Of a stretch of 64,000 nt of DNA, positions 24,982-33,887 are shown piece by piece. The stretch is from NCBI RefSeq assembly GCF_013019105.1, contig NZ_BLTE01000007.1, forward strand, positions 124,001 to 188,000. The letters are read 5' to 3'. Below the pieces are notes generated by a model. That model was not told the DNA's origin. It saw only the letters and a program-made list of their open reading frames with translations, and did no database searches. Each line of letters starts with the position of its first letter. The first letter of the stretch is position 1. Position numbers and translations under genes: made by a program. This DNA comes from Fundidesulfovibrio magnetotacticus. GTDB lineage: Bacteria > Desulfobacterota > Desulfovibrionia > Desulfovibrionales > Desulfovibrionaceae.

Positions 24982-25938
24982 TCAGGCGGCTGCCAGCCCC
25001 CGCGCCAGGGCCGCAGCGCCCCACAGGCCCACGGCCTGATCCGTGACCAGGCGCACCGCCACTCCGGCCAGCAGCTCCGCCATGGTGGGGCTCGCCAGGA
25101 ACTCCTCGCGGAAGGCCGGGTGCTCCAGCAGAAGCGGGTTGCGCGCCGCCACGCCGCCAGACACGAAGAGCCCGCCGCGCGCCGCCGTCTCCAGCACGTA
25201 GTCGCGGCAGGCGCGGCCCAGGAAGCGCGCGAACCACCGAGTCACCGGGCTCTCCGGGGTCATCCGGGCGGCGGCCTCGTGCACGGGGAGAGCCTCCCCG
25301 GTCAGGAATTGGTGGAGCAGCGCCAGGCCAGGCCCCGACACCACTGCCTCGCGGCGCAGGTGCGGCTCGCCCAGACGCTCCAGCACGAAGGCCCGGAAGC
25401 GCCATTCCTCGTCCGCGTCGCAGGGGAACAGGGCATGCCCGCCCTCGGAGGCGCACACCACGTAGCCGCCCCGTCCGTCCGGGACCAGCGCCGCCTTGCC
25501 CAGCCCGGTGCCGGGCCCCAGCACGGCCTGGGTCAGCCCGGGGTCCATGCGCCCGGGCAGGACCCCAAGGGAGCGCTCCTCGCCCAGGATGCGGCAGCCG
25601 TGGGCCTGGGCCGCGAAATCGTTGACCATGAGCGCGCGCGCGGGCAAAAGCCCCTCCGGCAGGGCGTCCAGGTCCAGCAGGTAGGGGATGTTGGGCGCGC
25701 GGCAGAAGCGACCCCGCACCACGGGCCCCGCCGCGGCCAGCACGGCCGAGGCCGCGCCGCGCGCGTCCAGGGCCTCCACGGCCTGTCCCGCCAGGGACGC
25801 GAAGCCCTCCTGCCCCCGCGTGGGGAGCGTCACCTGCGCCGCGAGCGCCAGGGCCTCCCCGGAGGCATCGAACAGGGCGAAGCGGGCGTTGGTGCCCCCG
25901 ATATCCGCGACAAGAAATGTGTTGGTCTGCCCGTGCAT
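24982..25938 (-). CDS. glk: Glucokinase
   Basis: A 318-aa ROK-unrelated glucokinase (Glk family) that phosphorylates glucose with ATP. The phosphate-1 motif LVADIGGTNARFALFD is at the N-terminus, the glucose-binding MVNDFAAQAHG near residue 100, the adenosine region VLGPGTGLGKAALV near 130 and ASEGGHALFP near 155, with LFVSGGVAARN near 265. I used the ATG at 25938; the open frame extends 78 bp further but that part has no similarity. Together with zwf, pgl and pyk it gives a glucose-utilisation set in the window. Confidence 0.9.
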   Translation of the reverse strand: MHGQTNTFLVADIGGTNARFALFDASGEALALAAQVTLPTRGQEGFASLAGQAVEALDARGAASAVLAAAGPVVRGRFCRAPNIPYLLDLDALPEGLLPARALMVNDFAAQAHGCRILGEERSLGVLPGRMDPGLTQAVLGPGTGLGKAALVPDGRGGYVVCASEGGHALFPCDADEEWRFRAFVLERLGEPHLRREAVVSGPGLALLHQFLTGEALPVHEAAARMTPESPVTRWFARFLGRACRDYVLETAARGGLFVSGGVAARNPLLLEHPAFREEFLASPTMAELLAGVAVRLVTDQAVGLWGAAALARGLAAA

Positions 25939-26036
25939 GGTCGTCTCGTAGAGCGAATCCCGGTGCGGGGCAAGGGCACGGTTGAATTCGCCGCCGCTTT
26001 CTGGGATGGTCCGCACGAACCCAAACCGGAGGCCCC

Positions 26037-26528
26037 ATGCGCAGATCCCTCCCCGCCGCCCTCGCCCTCTGCCTTTTCCTGGCCGGGGCGGCCCTGGCCG
26101 AACCCGTGCACTTCAAGTCGCTCCTCCCCATCGTGGCCGTGACGCTGCCGGGCTGGACGGCCGGAACGCCCTCGGGCTCCACGGTGAAGCAGCCCCTGGA
26201 GGCCAGCGAGGCCTCGGTGGAGTTCTCCAAGGGCGACCTGCGCCTGGAGATCGCCGTGTACGACGGCGGCCCGGCCATGGCCGCGGCCTTCGCCGCCGTG
26301 AGCCAGGTGGAGATGGAAACCACCGAGGAGAGCGTGAAGCCCGCTGGCGTGAAAGGCTACAGGGGCTCGCTCTTCACCCGGACAAACGACAAGGAAGTGG
26401 ACCTGGTGCTCATGGTGGCTCCGCGCTTCGCGGTGTCGCTGCACATGACGGGCTCCGCCGACGCCGCCCTGGTGCTGGAGGCCGCCAACAGGCTGGACCT
26501 GGACAAACTGGCCGCCCTAAGCAAGTGA
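26037..26528 (+). CDS. Exported protein of unknown function
   Basis: A 163-aa protein with a clear Sec signal peptide (RRSLPAALALCLFLAGAALA, cleavage after AEP-proximal Ala). The mature domain is a small alpha/beta protein with no recognised motif. Similar size and layout are seen in periplasmic proteins that accompany other genes, but no name can be given. It is divergent from glk across 98 bp and is followed after 97 bp by the phosphatase-like gene. Confidence 0.7.
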   Translation: MRRSLPAALALCLFLAGAALAEPVHFKSLLPIVAVTLPGWTAGTPSGSTVKQPLEASEASVEFSKGDLRLEIAVYDGGPAMAAAFAAVSQVEMETTEESVKPAGVKGYRGSLFTRTNDKEVDLVLMVAPRFAVSLHMTGSADAALVLEAANRLDLDKLAALSK

Positions 26529-26625
26529 GCCCCGGCCCGCTCGGAAGCCTCCCCATGAAAACGCCGGACGCCCCGCCCGGAGCGCCTTCCCGACCGGCCG
26601 ACGGCCCCGGGGAAAGGACCGGCCC

Positions 26626-27093
26626 ATGACCGACCCGGACATCCTGAACTTCGTGCGCCTGGACGACCGGCTGGCCTGCGCGGGCCAGCCGCTGCCCGGG
26701 CACTTCCCCCTGCTGGCGGCGCGCGGCTTCCGGGCCGTGGTGAACCTGGCCACCGAGGCCTCCACCGGCCACCTGCCCGGCGAGGCGGCCCTCTGCCGGG
26801 CCGAAGGGCTCGATTTCTCCTGGATTCCCGTCCCCTGGGACGCCCCCACGTCCGGCGACTTCCAGGCCTTCGAGGCCTGGCTCGCGCCACGGCGCGCGGG
26901 GCACGTCCTGGTGCATTGCGCCAAGAACTGGCGCGCCTCGCTGTTTTGCGCGCTCTACCGCGTGCTGCACGAGGGCCGCGACCCCGAAAAGGCCCGCGAG
27001 GACGTGCTGGAAGTCTGGGAGCCGGACGCCGCGTGGTCGGCCCTGGCGCGGGAAGTGCTCGCCTCGCGGGGCCGCGATCCCTTCCTGCCCTGA
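26626..27093 (+). CDS. Dual-specificity/tyrosine phosphatase-like protein with CX4R loop
   Basis: A 155-aa protein similar to bacterial cysteine phosphatases. An N-terminal VRLDDRLACAGQPLPGHFPL leads to the P-loop VLVHCAKNWRASLF near residue 100. The general signature is HCX5R; here there are only four residues between Cys and Arg. A subfamily with such a short loop exists, so activity is possible but unproven. The Asp of SWIPVPWDAPT may be the general acid. Confidence 0.7.
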   Translation: MTDPDILNFVRLDDRLACAGQPLPGHFPLLAARGFRAVVNLATEASTGHLPGEAALCRAEGLDFSWIPVPWDAPTSGDFQAFEAWLAPRRAGHVLVHCAKNWRASLFCALYRVLHEGRDPEKAREDVLEVWEPDAAWSALAREVLASRGRDPFLP

Positions 27094-27172
27094 CCGCGCA
27101 CCCAGCCCCAAAGCGCCCTGGCGTCATGCAACGCCGGACAACGGGATACGCCCTCCGCGTCCGTGCGCCCCG

Positions 27173-27205
27173 CCCCGTCCGTGCCGCCCCGTCCGTGCCG
27201 CCCCG
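27173..27205. repeat. 14-bp tandem repeat
   Basis: The unit CCCCGTCCGTGCCG occurs twice in a row (27173-27186 and 27187-27200) with five matching bases of a third. It is intergenic, between the phosphatase-like gene and the MscS gene. Confidence 0.9.
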
Positions 27206-27252
27206 CTTGGCCGTGCGGCAGCGTCCGTCGCGAGGTGCCGGCCGACGCCCGC

Positions 27253-28572
27253 TCAGTCCGGGTCTTCCCCCGGGAGAGGGCGGTCCACCACCACGCGCAG
27301 GGGAGAGTGCATATGCAGGTCGCGCTGGGGGAAGGGGAACTCCACGCCGCGTGCCTTGAACGCCTCCCAGATGCCCAGCTGCACCGCGCTGGACACCTTG
27401 GCCAGGCCGCGCTCCGGGTGGTCCACCCACATGCGCAGCTCCAGAAGCACGGCGTTGTCCCCGAACTCCCGCAGGAGCACCATGGGCTTGGGGTTGGTGA
27501 GCACGCGGTCCTGGCCCTCGCAGGCCTTGAGCATCAGCTCCGAGGCAAGCTTGAGGTCCGTGGCGTAGGCCACCCCCACGGGGATGCGCACCCGCACGCT
27601 GGACCCCGTGTAGGACCAGTTGACCACCTTGTTGGCGACGAGCTCGTCGTTGGGGATCAGGAAGGCCTTGCCGTCGCGCGTGACCATGGAGGCGTAGCGC
27701 GCGTTCATGGAGTCCACCCAGCCGTAGACGCCGCCCACCTCGATCACGTCGCCGGGCTTGATGGAGTTGTCCAGCAGCAGGATCACCCCGCTCACCAGGT
27801 TGGAGACCACCTTCTGCAGGCCGAAGCCGATGCCCAGGCCCGCCGCGCCGCTGAACACCGTGAGCATGTGCACGTTGATGCCCACCAGATCCAGCGCCGA
27901 GATGATGGACACCGAGTAGAGCCCGATCTTGGTGAGCTTGGACACAAGCACCCGCACCCGGGGCTTCACGTCCGCCATACGCTCCAGGGCCGCTTCCAGG
28001 AAGGCGCAGAGTTTGTTGATGAGCGGCAGCATGATGGCCAGAAGGATCATGGCCTTCACCACTTCCAGCAGCGAGAGACGCTCGTTGTCGAAGCTGAGCG
28101 CCATGCCGTCCAGGTAGTTCACCAACGGGTCCAGCGCGCCCGCGCCTTCCAGGGCGTAGAGGCCCACCACCAGCACCGTCACCAGGCGCGTCCAGCCGTG
28201 CGGCAGCAGAAGCGACGCGAAGAACTGGATCACCAGCCACGCCTCGGCCACCTTGAGCCCGATCCCCGTGACCACGGAGGGCCAGCCCCAGGCCTCCGAG
28301 ACCGACAGCACCACCCGCAGCGCCAAAAGCATCGCCAGCGGGGCCAGAAAGCCCGGCAGCCGCTGCGACACCCACAGGCGCAACTGCTCGCGACCCTGCA
28401 CCTTGGAGGACAGGATGCGCCCCAACGCCCGCGCCGCGAAAATCCCGAGCGCCAGGGCCGCCAGACAGACCAGGGCCTGGACAAGGCCGCTCTCGTGGAG
28501 CACGTGCTCGTTCAGCCAGCCCTGGACGCCACGCCAGCCGAACGCCAGCGGTTTCACGGTGGTCTGGTCCAT
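27253..28572 (-). CDS. MscS-family mechanosensitive channel
   Basis: A 439-aa membrane protein. Several N-terminal helices precede the conserved pore helix and beta domain: AAGLGIGFGLQKVVSNLVSG near residue 200, LDNSIKPGDVIEVGGVYGWV and RDGKAFLIPNDELVANKVVN. This is the MscS channel core, which opens under hypo-osmotic membrane tension. The ATG at 28572 was chosen over a GTG 15 bp upstream because GGGAGAGGG lies just before it. Confidence 0.9.
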   Translation of the reverse strand: MDQTTVKPLAFGWRGVQGWLNEHVLHESGLVQALVCLAALALGIFAARALGRILSSKVQGREQLRLWVSQRLPGFLAPLAMLLALRVVLSVSEAWGWPSVVTGIGLKVAEAWLVIQFFASLLLPHGWTRLVTVLVVGLYALEGAGALDPLVNYLDGMALSFDNERLSLLEVVKAMILLAIMLPLINKLCAFLEAALERMADVKPRVRVLVSKLTKIGLYSVSIISALDLVGINVHMLTVFSGAAGLGIGFGLQKVVSNLVSGVILLLDNSIKPGDVIEVGGVYGWVDSMNARYASMVTRDGKAFLIPNDELVANKVVNWSYTGSSVRVRIPVGVAYATDLKLASELMLKACEGQDRVLTNPKPMVLLREFGDNAVLLELRMWVDHPERGLAKVSSAVQLGIWEAFKARGVEFPFPQRDLHMHSPLRVVVDRPLPGEDPD

Positions 28573-28646
28573 GCCCTCTCCCTTCACGTCGGGTGCGCCC
28601 TTGACAAGCGGCGTCCGGTGCTGTCTTTAACACCTCCCGTTCCGGG

Positions 28647-29285
28647 ATGAAACCGCCCATGCACGACATCCTCGCTTTCCTTGCCGCTGGCGCGGCGCTG
28701 GGCCTGGCCGCCGGACTCACGCCCGGTCCGCTCCAGGCGCTCATCTGCCTGCAGACCATCACCCACGGTCCCCGTGAGGGGGCCAAGGTGGGCATGGCCC
28801 CCCTGTTCTCGGACCTGCCCGTGATGCTGGCCTGCATCCTTGCCCTGGACGCCCTCTCGGGCCAGCCGTGGGTGATGGGCGTCATGTCCCTGGCGGGCGC
28901 GCTGGTGGTGCTGCGCTTCGGCCTGGGCGCGCTGCGCAGCGGCCCCGCAAGCCTGGACGTGGACCCCGGCACGGCCCGCTCCTGGCGCAAGGGCGTGGCC
29001 ACCAACATCCTCAACCCCAAGATGATCCTCTTCTGGGCCACCGTGGGCGCGCCCACCACCCTCTCGGCCTGGCAGGCCTCCGGCGCGGCCTGCGCGGCCT
29101 TCCTGGGCGCGTTCTACGCCCTGCTCCTGGGCGCCAACCTGGCCGTGGCCTGGCTCTCGGGGCGCTTCGCCCGATTCCTCTCGGGGCCGGGCTACGTGTG
29201 GACCATGCGCGTGCTGGGCGCGCTGCTCGTCCTGGTGGCCGCCCGACTGGCCTGGGACGGCCTGGCGCGCCTCGGCCTTGCCTAG
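28647..29285 (+). CDS. LysE/RhtB-family exporter
   Basis: A 212-aa membrane protein with about six helices. The N-terminal AGLTPGPLQALICLQTITHG segment and the KGVATNILNPKMILFW motif near residue 118 are characteristic of LysE-type exporters of amino acids or related compounds. The start could also be an ATG four codons downstream. It lies 53 bp before the aguB start. Given the neighbouring putrescine genes, export of an amino acid or polyamine is conceivable but inferred. Confidence 0.82.
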   Translation: MKPPMHDILAFLAAGAALGLAAGLTPGPLQALICLQTITHGPREGAKVGMAPLFSDLPVMLACILALDALSGQPWVMGVMSLAGALVVLRFGLGALRSGPASLDVDPGTARSWRKGVATNILNPKMILFWATVGAPTTLSAWQASGAACAAFLGAFYALLLGANLAVAWLSGRFARFLSGPGYVWTMRVLGALLVLVAARLAWDGLARLGLA

Positions 29286-29338
29286 CCGCGCGCCCCACGC
29301 TACACCGCACGCCTCAAGACCCAACTAAGGACACCGCC

Positions 29339-30235
29339 ATGCACGCTCACAAGCCCTACACCCTGGCCCTGGTCCAGATGGCCCCGGCCGAAACGACCCG
29401 GGCCTCCGTCGAGAAGGCCGCCGACCTCGTGCGCGAGGCCGGCAAACAGGGCGCGTCCCTGGTCTGCCTGCCCGAACTCTTCGCCACGCCCTACTTCTGC
29501 CAGACCGAAGACCACGCCCACTTCGCCCTGGCCGAGCCCATCCCAGGCCCCACCACGCAGGCCCTGGCCCTGGCCGCCAAGGACGCCAAGGCCACCGTGG
29601 TCATCCCGCTCTTCGAGCGGCGCGCCTCCGGGCTCTACCACAACTCCCTGGCCGTGGCCGGGCCCGACGGGAACCTCCTCGGCGTCTACCGCAAGATGCA
29701 CATCCCCGACGACCCGCTCTTCTACGAGAAGTTCTACTTCACCCCCGGCGACCTGGGCTTCAAACGCTTCGACACCCCCGTGGGCCCCATCGGAACACTC
29801 ATCTGCTGGGACCAGTGGTACCCCGAGGCCGCGCGCCTCACCGCACTGCGCGGCGCGGACATCCTCTTCTACCCCACCGCCATCGGCTGGCACCCCTCCG
29901 AGAAGGCCCAGTACGGCACGGAACAGCGCGAGGCCTGGATGACCATCCAGCGCTCCCACGCCATCGCCAACGGCTGCTACGTGGCCAGCGTCAACCGCGT
30001 GGGCCACGAAATCCCCCCCTCCGGCGGCGACGGCCTGGAATTCTGGGGATCGAGCTTCGTCTGCGGCCCCATGGGAACCATCATCGCGGAAGCCTCCACC
30101 GTGCTCGAAGAGATCATCCTGGCCGAGATCGACCCCCAAAAGGTGGACACCACCCGCACCCACTGGCCCTTCCTGCGCGACCGCAGGATCGACGCCTACG
30201 GCGACATCGTGCGCCGGTATATCGACGAAGAGTAA
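29339..30235 (+). CDS. aguB: N-carbamoylputrescine amidase
   Basis: A 298-aa nitrilase-superfamily hydrolase releasing putrescine, CO2 and ammonia from N-carbamoylputrescine. The Glu-Lys-Cys triad is visible: Glu in LVCLPELFATPYF near residue 45, Lys in YRKMHIPDDPLFYEKFYF near 118 and Cys in IGTLICWDQWYPEAARL near 155. The FYEKFYFTPGD stretch is typical of AguB/Nlp1 rather than generic nitrilases. It is followed by a repeat-filled 188-bp gap and aguA, its pathway partner. Start ATG with TAAGGA 7 bp upstream. Confidence 0.93.
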   Translation: MHAHKPYTLALVQMAPAETTRASVEKAADLVREAGKQGASLVCLPELFATPYFCQTEDHAHFALAEPIPGPTTQALALAAKDAKATVVIPLFERRASGLYHNSLAVAGPDGNLLGVYRKMHIPDDPLFYEKFYFTPGDLGFKRFDTPVGPIGTLICWDQWYPEAARLTALRGADILFYPTAIGWHPSEKAQYGTEQREAWMTIQRSHAIANGCYVASVNRVGHEIPPSGGDGLEFWGSSFVCGPMGTIIAEASTVLEEIILAEIDPQKVDTTRTHWPFLRDRRIDAYGDIVRRYIDEE

Positions 30236-30258
30236 GAGTGAGAGGGGAGAGAAGAGAA

Positions 30259-30302
30259 CCGGGGGAAACCCCTTTTTGTGAACAAAAAGGGGTTTCCCCC
30301 GG
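30259..30302 (+). repeat. Perfect 21-bp inverted repeat between aguB and aguA
   Basis: The arms CCGGGGGAAACCCCTTTTTGT and its reverse complement flank a 2-nt loop. It is followed by a C-rich stretch and AAAAAAAC, then by dispersed-repeat copy 3. The stem is far longer than a normal terminator; in RNA it would be very stable. It may attenuate transcription from aguB into aguA or belong to the mobile repeat. Confidence 0.85.
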
Positions 30303-30330
30303 ACCCCCTTCCCCAAAAAAACTTTAGTGG

Positions 30331-30425
30331 GCTTCGCGGGCTGCACCGGCGGCGTCGGTGAAGGACGCGAAGCGACAAGGGAGTGCAGAGGGCGAAGCCC
30401 TTTGCCCGCCGGAGGCTTCTTCCAT
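30331..30425 (-). repeat. Dispersed extragenic repeat, copy 3 (reverse orientation)
   Basis: Read on the minus strand this stretch begins near GAAGAAGCCTCCGGCGGGC and runs through GCCCTCTGCACTCCCTTGTC to GCAGCCCGCGAAGC, aligning with the copy at 15549-15635. The last bases form the ribosome site region of aguA, so the repeat sits right up to a coding start. Confidence 0.7.
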
Positions 30426-31518
30426 GACCACGCCCGCACCCGAGACCGACGCCCCACGCCTGCCCGCCGAGTGGGAGCCCCACGCCGCCACCTGGCTGGC
30501 CTGGCCCAAGAACCCGCGCGACTGGCCGGGCAAGTTCCATCCCATCCCCTGGGTGTTCGGGGAGATCGTGCGCAGGATCGCCCAGTTCGAGACCGTGCGC
30601 CTCCTGGTGGACGACGCCGCCTGGGAGGACAAGGCCCGGCGCGTGCTGGGCAAGGCCGGGGCCGACCTCGAACGCGTGCGCTTCCACCACGTGCCCACCG
30701 ACCGGGGCTGGTGCCGGGACATGCTCCCGGCCTTCACCCTGCGCCGCGCCTCGCCCCGGGTGCGGGCCGTGCGCTTCGGCTTCACCGGCTGGGCCAAGTA
30801 CCCGGACCACCTCCTGGACGCGGAAGCGCCCGAGCACGTGGCCCGCGCGCTCAAGATGCCCATGGTGCGGGCCGCGGCCCAGGGCCGCCCCCTGGTGCTG
30901 GAGGGCGGCGGCATCGACGGCAACGGACGGGGGACGCTCTTGACCACCGAGGAATGCTTCCTCGACCCCATCACCCAGGTGCGCAACCCCGGCCTCACCG
31001 CCCGGGATTACGAGGACGCCTTCCGGGAATTTTTGGGCGTCGAGCAGGTGATCTGGCTGGGCAAGGGCATCGCCGGGGACGACACCCACGGCCACGTGGA
31101 CGACCTCTGCCGCTTCGTGGCCCCCGACGCCGTGGTGCTCTGCCGCGAGAAGGACCCCTCCGACGAGAACTACCGCGTCCTGGAGGAGAACCGCGAGCGT
31201 CTGGAGGGCGTGCGCCTGCACGGCGGAGGGAAGCTCCAGGTGATCGACCTGCCCATGCCCGAGCCCCTGTTCTTCGACGGCGTGCGCCTGCCCGCCAGCT
31301 ACGCCAACTTCTACATCGCCAACGGCACGGTGCTCGTGCCCACCTTCAACGACCCCCGGGACCGCATCGCCCTGGGCATCCTGGCCGAATGCTTCCCCGA
31401 CCGCATCGTCACGGGCGTCCACGCGGTCGATCTTGTCTGGGGTTTCGGAACCCTGCACTGCCTGACGCACGAACAGCCCTCCGCCGGGAAGGCCCTGGAT
31501 ATCGTACACACGTCATAG
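30424..31518 (+). CDS. aguA: Agmatine deiminase
   Basis: A 364-aa enzyme of the guanidino-group modifying family that converts agmatine to N-carbamoylputrescine. Visible are LPAEWEPHAATWLAWP at the N-terminus, EGGGIDGNGRGTLLTTEECF near residue 160, HGHVDDLCRF near 222 (catalytic His) and the catalytic Cys in GTLHCLTHEQPSA near the end. The ATG at 30424 was chosen because upstream in-frame codons lie in the repeat. With aguB it makes the two-step route from agmatine to putrescine. Confidence 0.95.
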   Translation: MTTPAPETDAPRLPAEWEPHAATWLAWPKNPRDWPGKFHPIPWVFGEIVRRIAQFETVRLLVDDAAWEDKARRVLGKAGADLERVRFHHVPTDRGWCRDMLPAFTLRRASPRVRAVRFGFTGWAKYPDHLLDAEAPEHVARALKMPMVRAAAQGRPLVLEGGGIDGNGRGTLLTTEECFLDPITQVRNPGLTARDYEDAFREFLGVEQVIWLGKGIAGDDTHGHVDDLCRFVAPDAVVLCREKDPSDENYRVLEENRERLEGVRLHGGGKLQVIDLPMPEPLFFDGVRLPASYANFYIANGTVLVPTFNDPRDRIALGILAECFPDRIVTGVHAVDLVWGFGTLHCLTHEQPSAGKALDIVHTS

Positions 31519-31596
31519 CAAGACCAGTTATTATCGTACATCATCCCCGAAGTGGCCTGCGACGCATACAAGTAAAGCAGAACAAACCATCTTGAC

Positions 31597-31630
31597 CCTC
31601 CGGAGCGGCAGCCCGCGCCTGCTCCGGAGG
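31597..31630. terminator. Hairpin after aguA
   Basis: A perfect 10-bp inverted repeat CCTCCGGAGC/GCTCCGGAGG with a 14-nt loop, 78 bp beyond the aguA stop. There is no T-run, so termination is uncertain. Confidence 0.4.
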
Positions 31631-31726
31631 CCGAACGCCCGGTTCGGTCCGCCCCAACCCAGGGATACCGGGCTTTCCGGCGGCCCTGCCCTTCTGTACA
31701 CGTCCTGGAACGCAGGTCAGAAACGC

Positions 31727-31755
31727 TTGACAAGGGACGTCGCCTGGGGCATGGC
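31727..31755 (+). promoter_or_regulatory. Candidate promoter for the S24-type regulator
   Basis: TTGACA at 31727-31732 is followed after 17 bp by CATGGC, a poor -10 match, 31 bp before the start codon. The -35 box and position are the only support. Confidence 0.35.
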
Positions 31756-31785
31756 AACGGAAAATCCAGCCAGCGGGACACGACC

Positions 31786-32505
31786 ATGAAGCGAGCCACT
31801 CCACAGCCCATCGTCAAAGGCTTTTCCGCCGAGTCCGTCCTGTCGCGCATCATGGCCTCCACGGGCATCCGTTCGCAGTCCGAGCTGGCCCGGGCGCTGG
31901 GAATCGGCCGCCAGGCCGTCACCGACGCCAAGAAGCGCTCCCACATCCCGGCGGACTGGTACCTCTTCTTGTGCCGCAAGTACGGGCTCAACCCCCAGTG
32001 GCTGGAGTCGGGCATGGGCCCCATGTACGTGGCCGGCAACAGCGACGCTCCTGCCGCGCTGGGCTCGGGGACTCCGGGGGCGCATCCCGAGGAGTTCTCC
32101 TACGTGCCCAAGGTGCGCGCCCGTCTCTCGGCCGGGGGCGGCAGCCTCGTGGTGGAGGAGGCCATCGACTCCTACTACGCCTTCCGCCACGCCTGGCTCA
32201 AGCGCAAGGGCCAGATCAGCCAGATGCGGCTCATGCGCGTCTCGGGCGACTCCATGGAGCCCACCCTGCGCGACGAGGACGTGGTGCTCATCGACCTTTC
32301 CCAGACCGAGGTCTACACGGGCAAGATCTACGCCGTGGGCATCGACGAGGAGATCGTGGTCAAGCGCCTGGACAAGAAGCCCGGCAAGCTCGTGCTCGTG
32401 AGCGACAACCGCCAGTTCTACCCGCCCCTGGAAGTGACCCTCCACGAGGGCTCCAACGTGCGCCTGCTGGGCCGCGTGATCTGGATGGGGCGGGAAGTCT
32501 TGTAA
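31786..32505 (+). CDS. CI/LexA-like repressor with S24 peptidase domain
   Basis: A 239-aa regulator. Residues about 15-80 form a helix-turn-helix (SQSELARALGIGRQAVTDAK) and residues about 105-235 an S24/LexA-type domain. The self-cleavage serine lies in VSGDSMEPTLRDEDVVLID and the lysine in EEIVVKRLDKK. Family members are cleaved with RecA during DNA damage or control stress genes and prophages. No phage genes are adjacent, so it is probably a host stress regulator or relic. Its targets are unknown. Confidence 0.85.
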   Translation: MKRATPQPIVKGFSAESVLSRIMASTGIRSQSELARALGIGRQAVTDAKKRSHIPADWYLFLCRKYGLNPQWLESGMGPMYVAGNSDAPAALGSGTPGAHPEEFSYVPKVRARLSAGGGSLVVEEAIDSYYAFRHAWLKRKGQISQMRLMRVSGDSMEPTLRDEDVVLIDLSQTEVYTGKIYAVGIDEEIVVKRLDKKPGKLVLVSDNRQFYPPLEVTLHEGSNVRLLGRVIWMGREVL

Positions 32506-32552
32506 TCATCCCTTCATTTGCCCTCGGGACGCGAAGCGGATAGGTCTTGCCC

Positions 32553-33887
32553 ATGCCGCGCTCCCGGCCCCTGGCCGCCTGGGCCCTCTACGATTTCGCC
32601 GCCTCCGCCTACGCCACCTGCGTGGCCACGGCGCTTCTGCCCGCTTATTTCGCCGCCGTGATCGCCCCGGAGGGGCTGCAGGTGCTGGGCCACCGCGTGG
32701 GCGCGGTGAGCCTGTGGGGCTACGCCTCCAGCCTGTGCGCCCTCACGGTGTTCGTGCTGGCCCCCGTGGCCGGGGCCGCCGCCGGGCTCGCCGGGCTGCG
32801 CCGCGTCTTTCTCGCGGCCGCGTGCGCCGCGGGCGGCGCGGCTGCCCTGGCCGTGAGCGCCCAGGGGCCGGGCGACGTGCTTCCCGCCCTGGGCCTCTTC
32901 GTGCTGGCCCAGGCCGCCTACAACACCGGCAACGCCTTCTATGACGCCTACCTGCCCCAGCTGTCCGCCGGGCGCGAGCGCGACCGCGTTTCGGGCCTGG
33001 GCTACGCCTGCGGCTACGCGGGCGGCGGCCTGGGGCTGGCGCTTGCCCTGGCCCTGGTGTCCGGGCGGGAAACGCTGGGGCTGGACGAGGCCCGCGCCGT
33101 GCAGTGGGGCATGGCCCTGTGCGGGGCGTGGTGGCTGGCGCTGGGCCTCGCGGCCGTGGCCGGGCTGCCCGGGGCCGACGCGAACGGAGCGGCAGACGCT
33201 TCGGCATCCGGGCTGAAGGGGGCGCGGACATCCGGCGAGGCCCGTATCGGCCGGGGCCTGAGCCTTCCGGCGCTGGCCGCCGGGGGCTTCCGCGAGGCCT
33301 GGCGCGCCGCGTCGGCCGCACGGCGCACTCCGGGCCTGGGGCGTTTCCTGCTGGCCTATCTATTCTACAATGACGGCGTGCAGACCGTGATCGCCATGGC
33401 GGCCATCTACGGCCGTGCGGAGATCGGGCTCCCCCAGGGCACGCTCCTGGTCACGCTGCTGGCCATCCAGGGCGTGGCCCTGGCGGGGGCCGTGGGATTC
33501 GCCCGGCTGGCCGGACGAATCGGAGCCCGGAAGTCTCTCATGGCCGCCCTGGCGGCTTGGTCGGCGGTGGCCGTCCTGGCCCGGGGCGTGACCACGGCCG
33601 GGGAGTATTTCGCCCTGGGCCTGGGCGTGGGTGTGGCCCTGGGCGGCTCCCAGGCCCTTTCCCGCTCGGTGTTCAGCCGCCTGGTGCCACCCGGGGAGGA
33701 GCCCACGGTGTATTACGGATTCTTCTCGGTGCTCTCAAAGCTTTCGGCGGTGCTCGGGCCGCTGGTCTTCGCGGCCATCGCCCAGGCCACGGGGTCGGCG
33801 CGGCCCGCCATCGTCTCGCTCACGCTCTTTTTCGCCGTGGGGCTGGTCCTGCTGGCGCGGCTCCCGGAGGCGGACACCCGTGCGTAG
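32553..33887 (+). CDS. MFS permease of the UMF1/Atg22-like family
   Basis: A 444-aa membrane protein with about eleven or twelve helices. The N-terminus PLAAWALYDFAASAYATCVA and the later AQAAYNTGNAFYDAYLPQLS and GLGYACGYAGGGLGLAL are the conserved pieces of the UMF1/Atg22 branch of the major facilitator superfamily. Substrate is unknown; amino-acid efflux is known for the yeast relative. Its stop overlaps the GTG start of the SPOR protein gene by 8 bp, suggesting translational coupling. Confidence 0.82.
   Translation: MPRSRPLAAWALYDFAASAYATCVATALLPAYFAAVIAPEGLQVLGHRVGAVSLWGYASSLCALTVFVLAPVAGAAAGLAGLRRVFLAAACAAGGAAALAVSAQGPGDVLPALGLFVLAQAAYNTGNAFYDAYLPQLSAGRERDRVSGLGYACGYAGGGLGLALALALVSGRETLGLDEARAVQWGMALCGAWWLALGLAAVAGLPGADANGAADASASGLKGARTSGEARIGRGLSLPALAAGGFREAWRAASAARRTPGLGRFLLAYLFYNDGVQTVIAMAAIYGRAEIGLPQGTLLVTLLAIQGVALAGAVGFARLAGRIGARKSLMAALAAWSAVAVLARGVTTAGEYFALGLGVGVALGGSQALSRSVFSRLVPPGEEPTVYYGFFSVLSKLSAVLGPLVFAAIAQATGSARPAIVSLTLFFAVGLVLLARLPEADTRA

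Noticed and set aside
31786-32505. Prophage indicated by the CI-like repressor
   Set aside because: No integrase, structural, lysis or replication genes are near it, and neighbours are housekeeping or transport genes.
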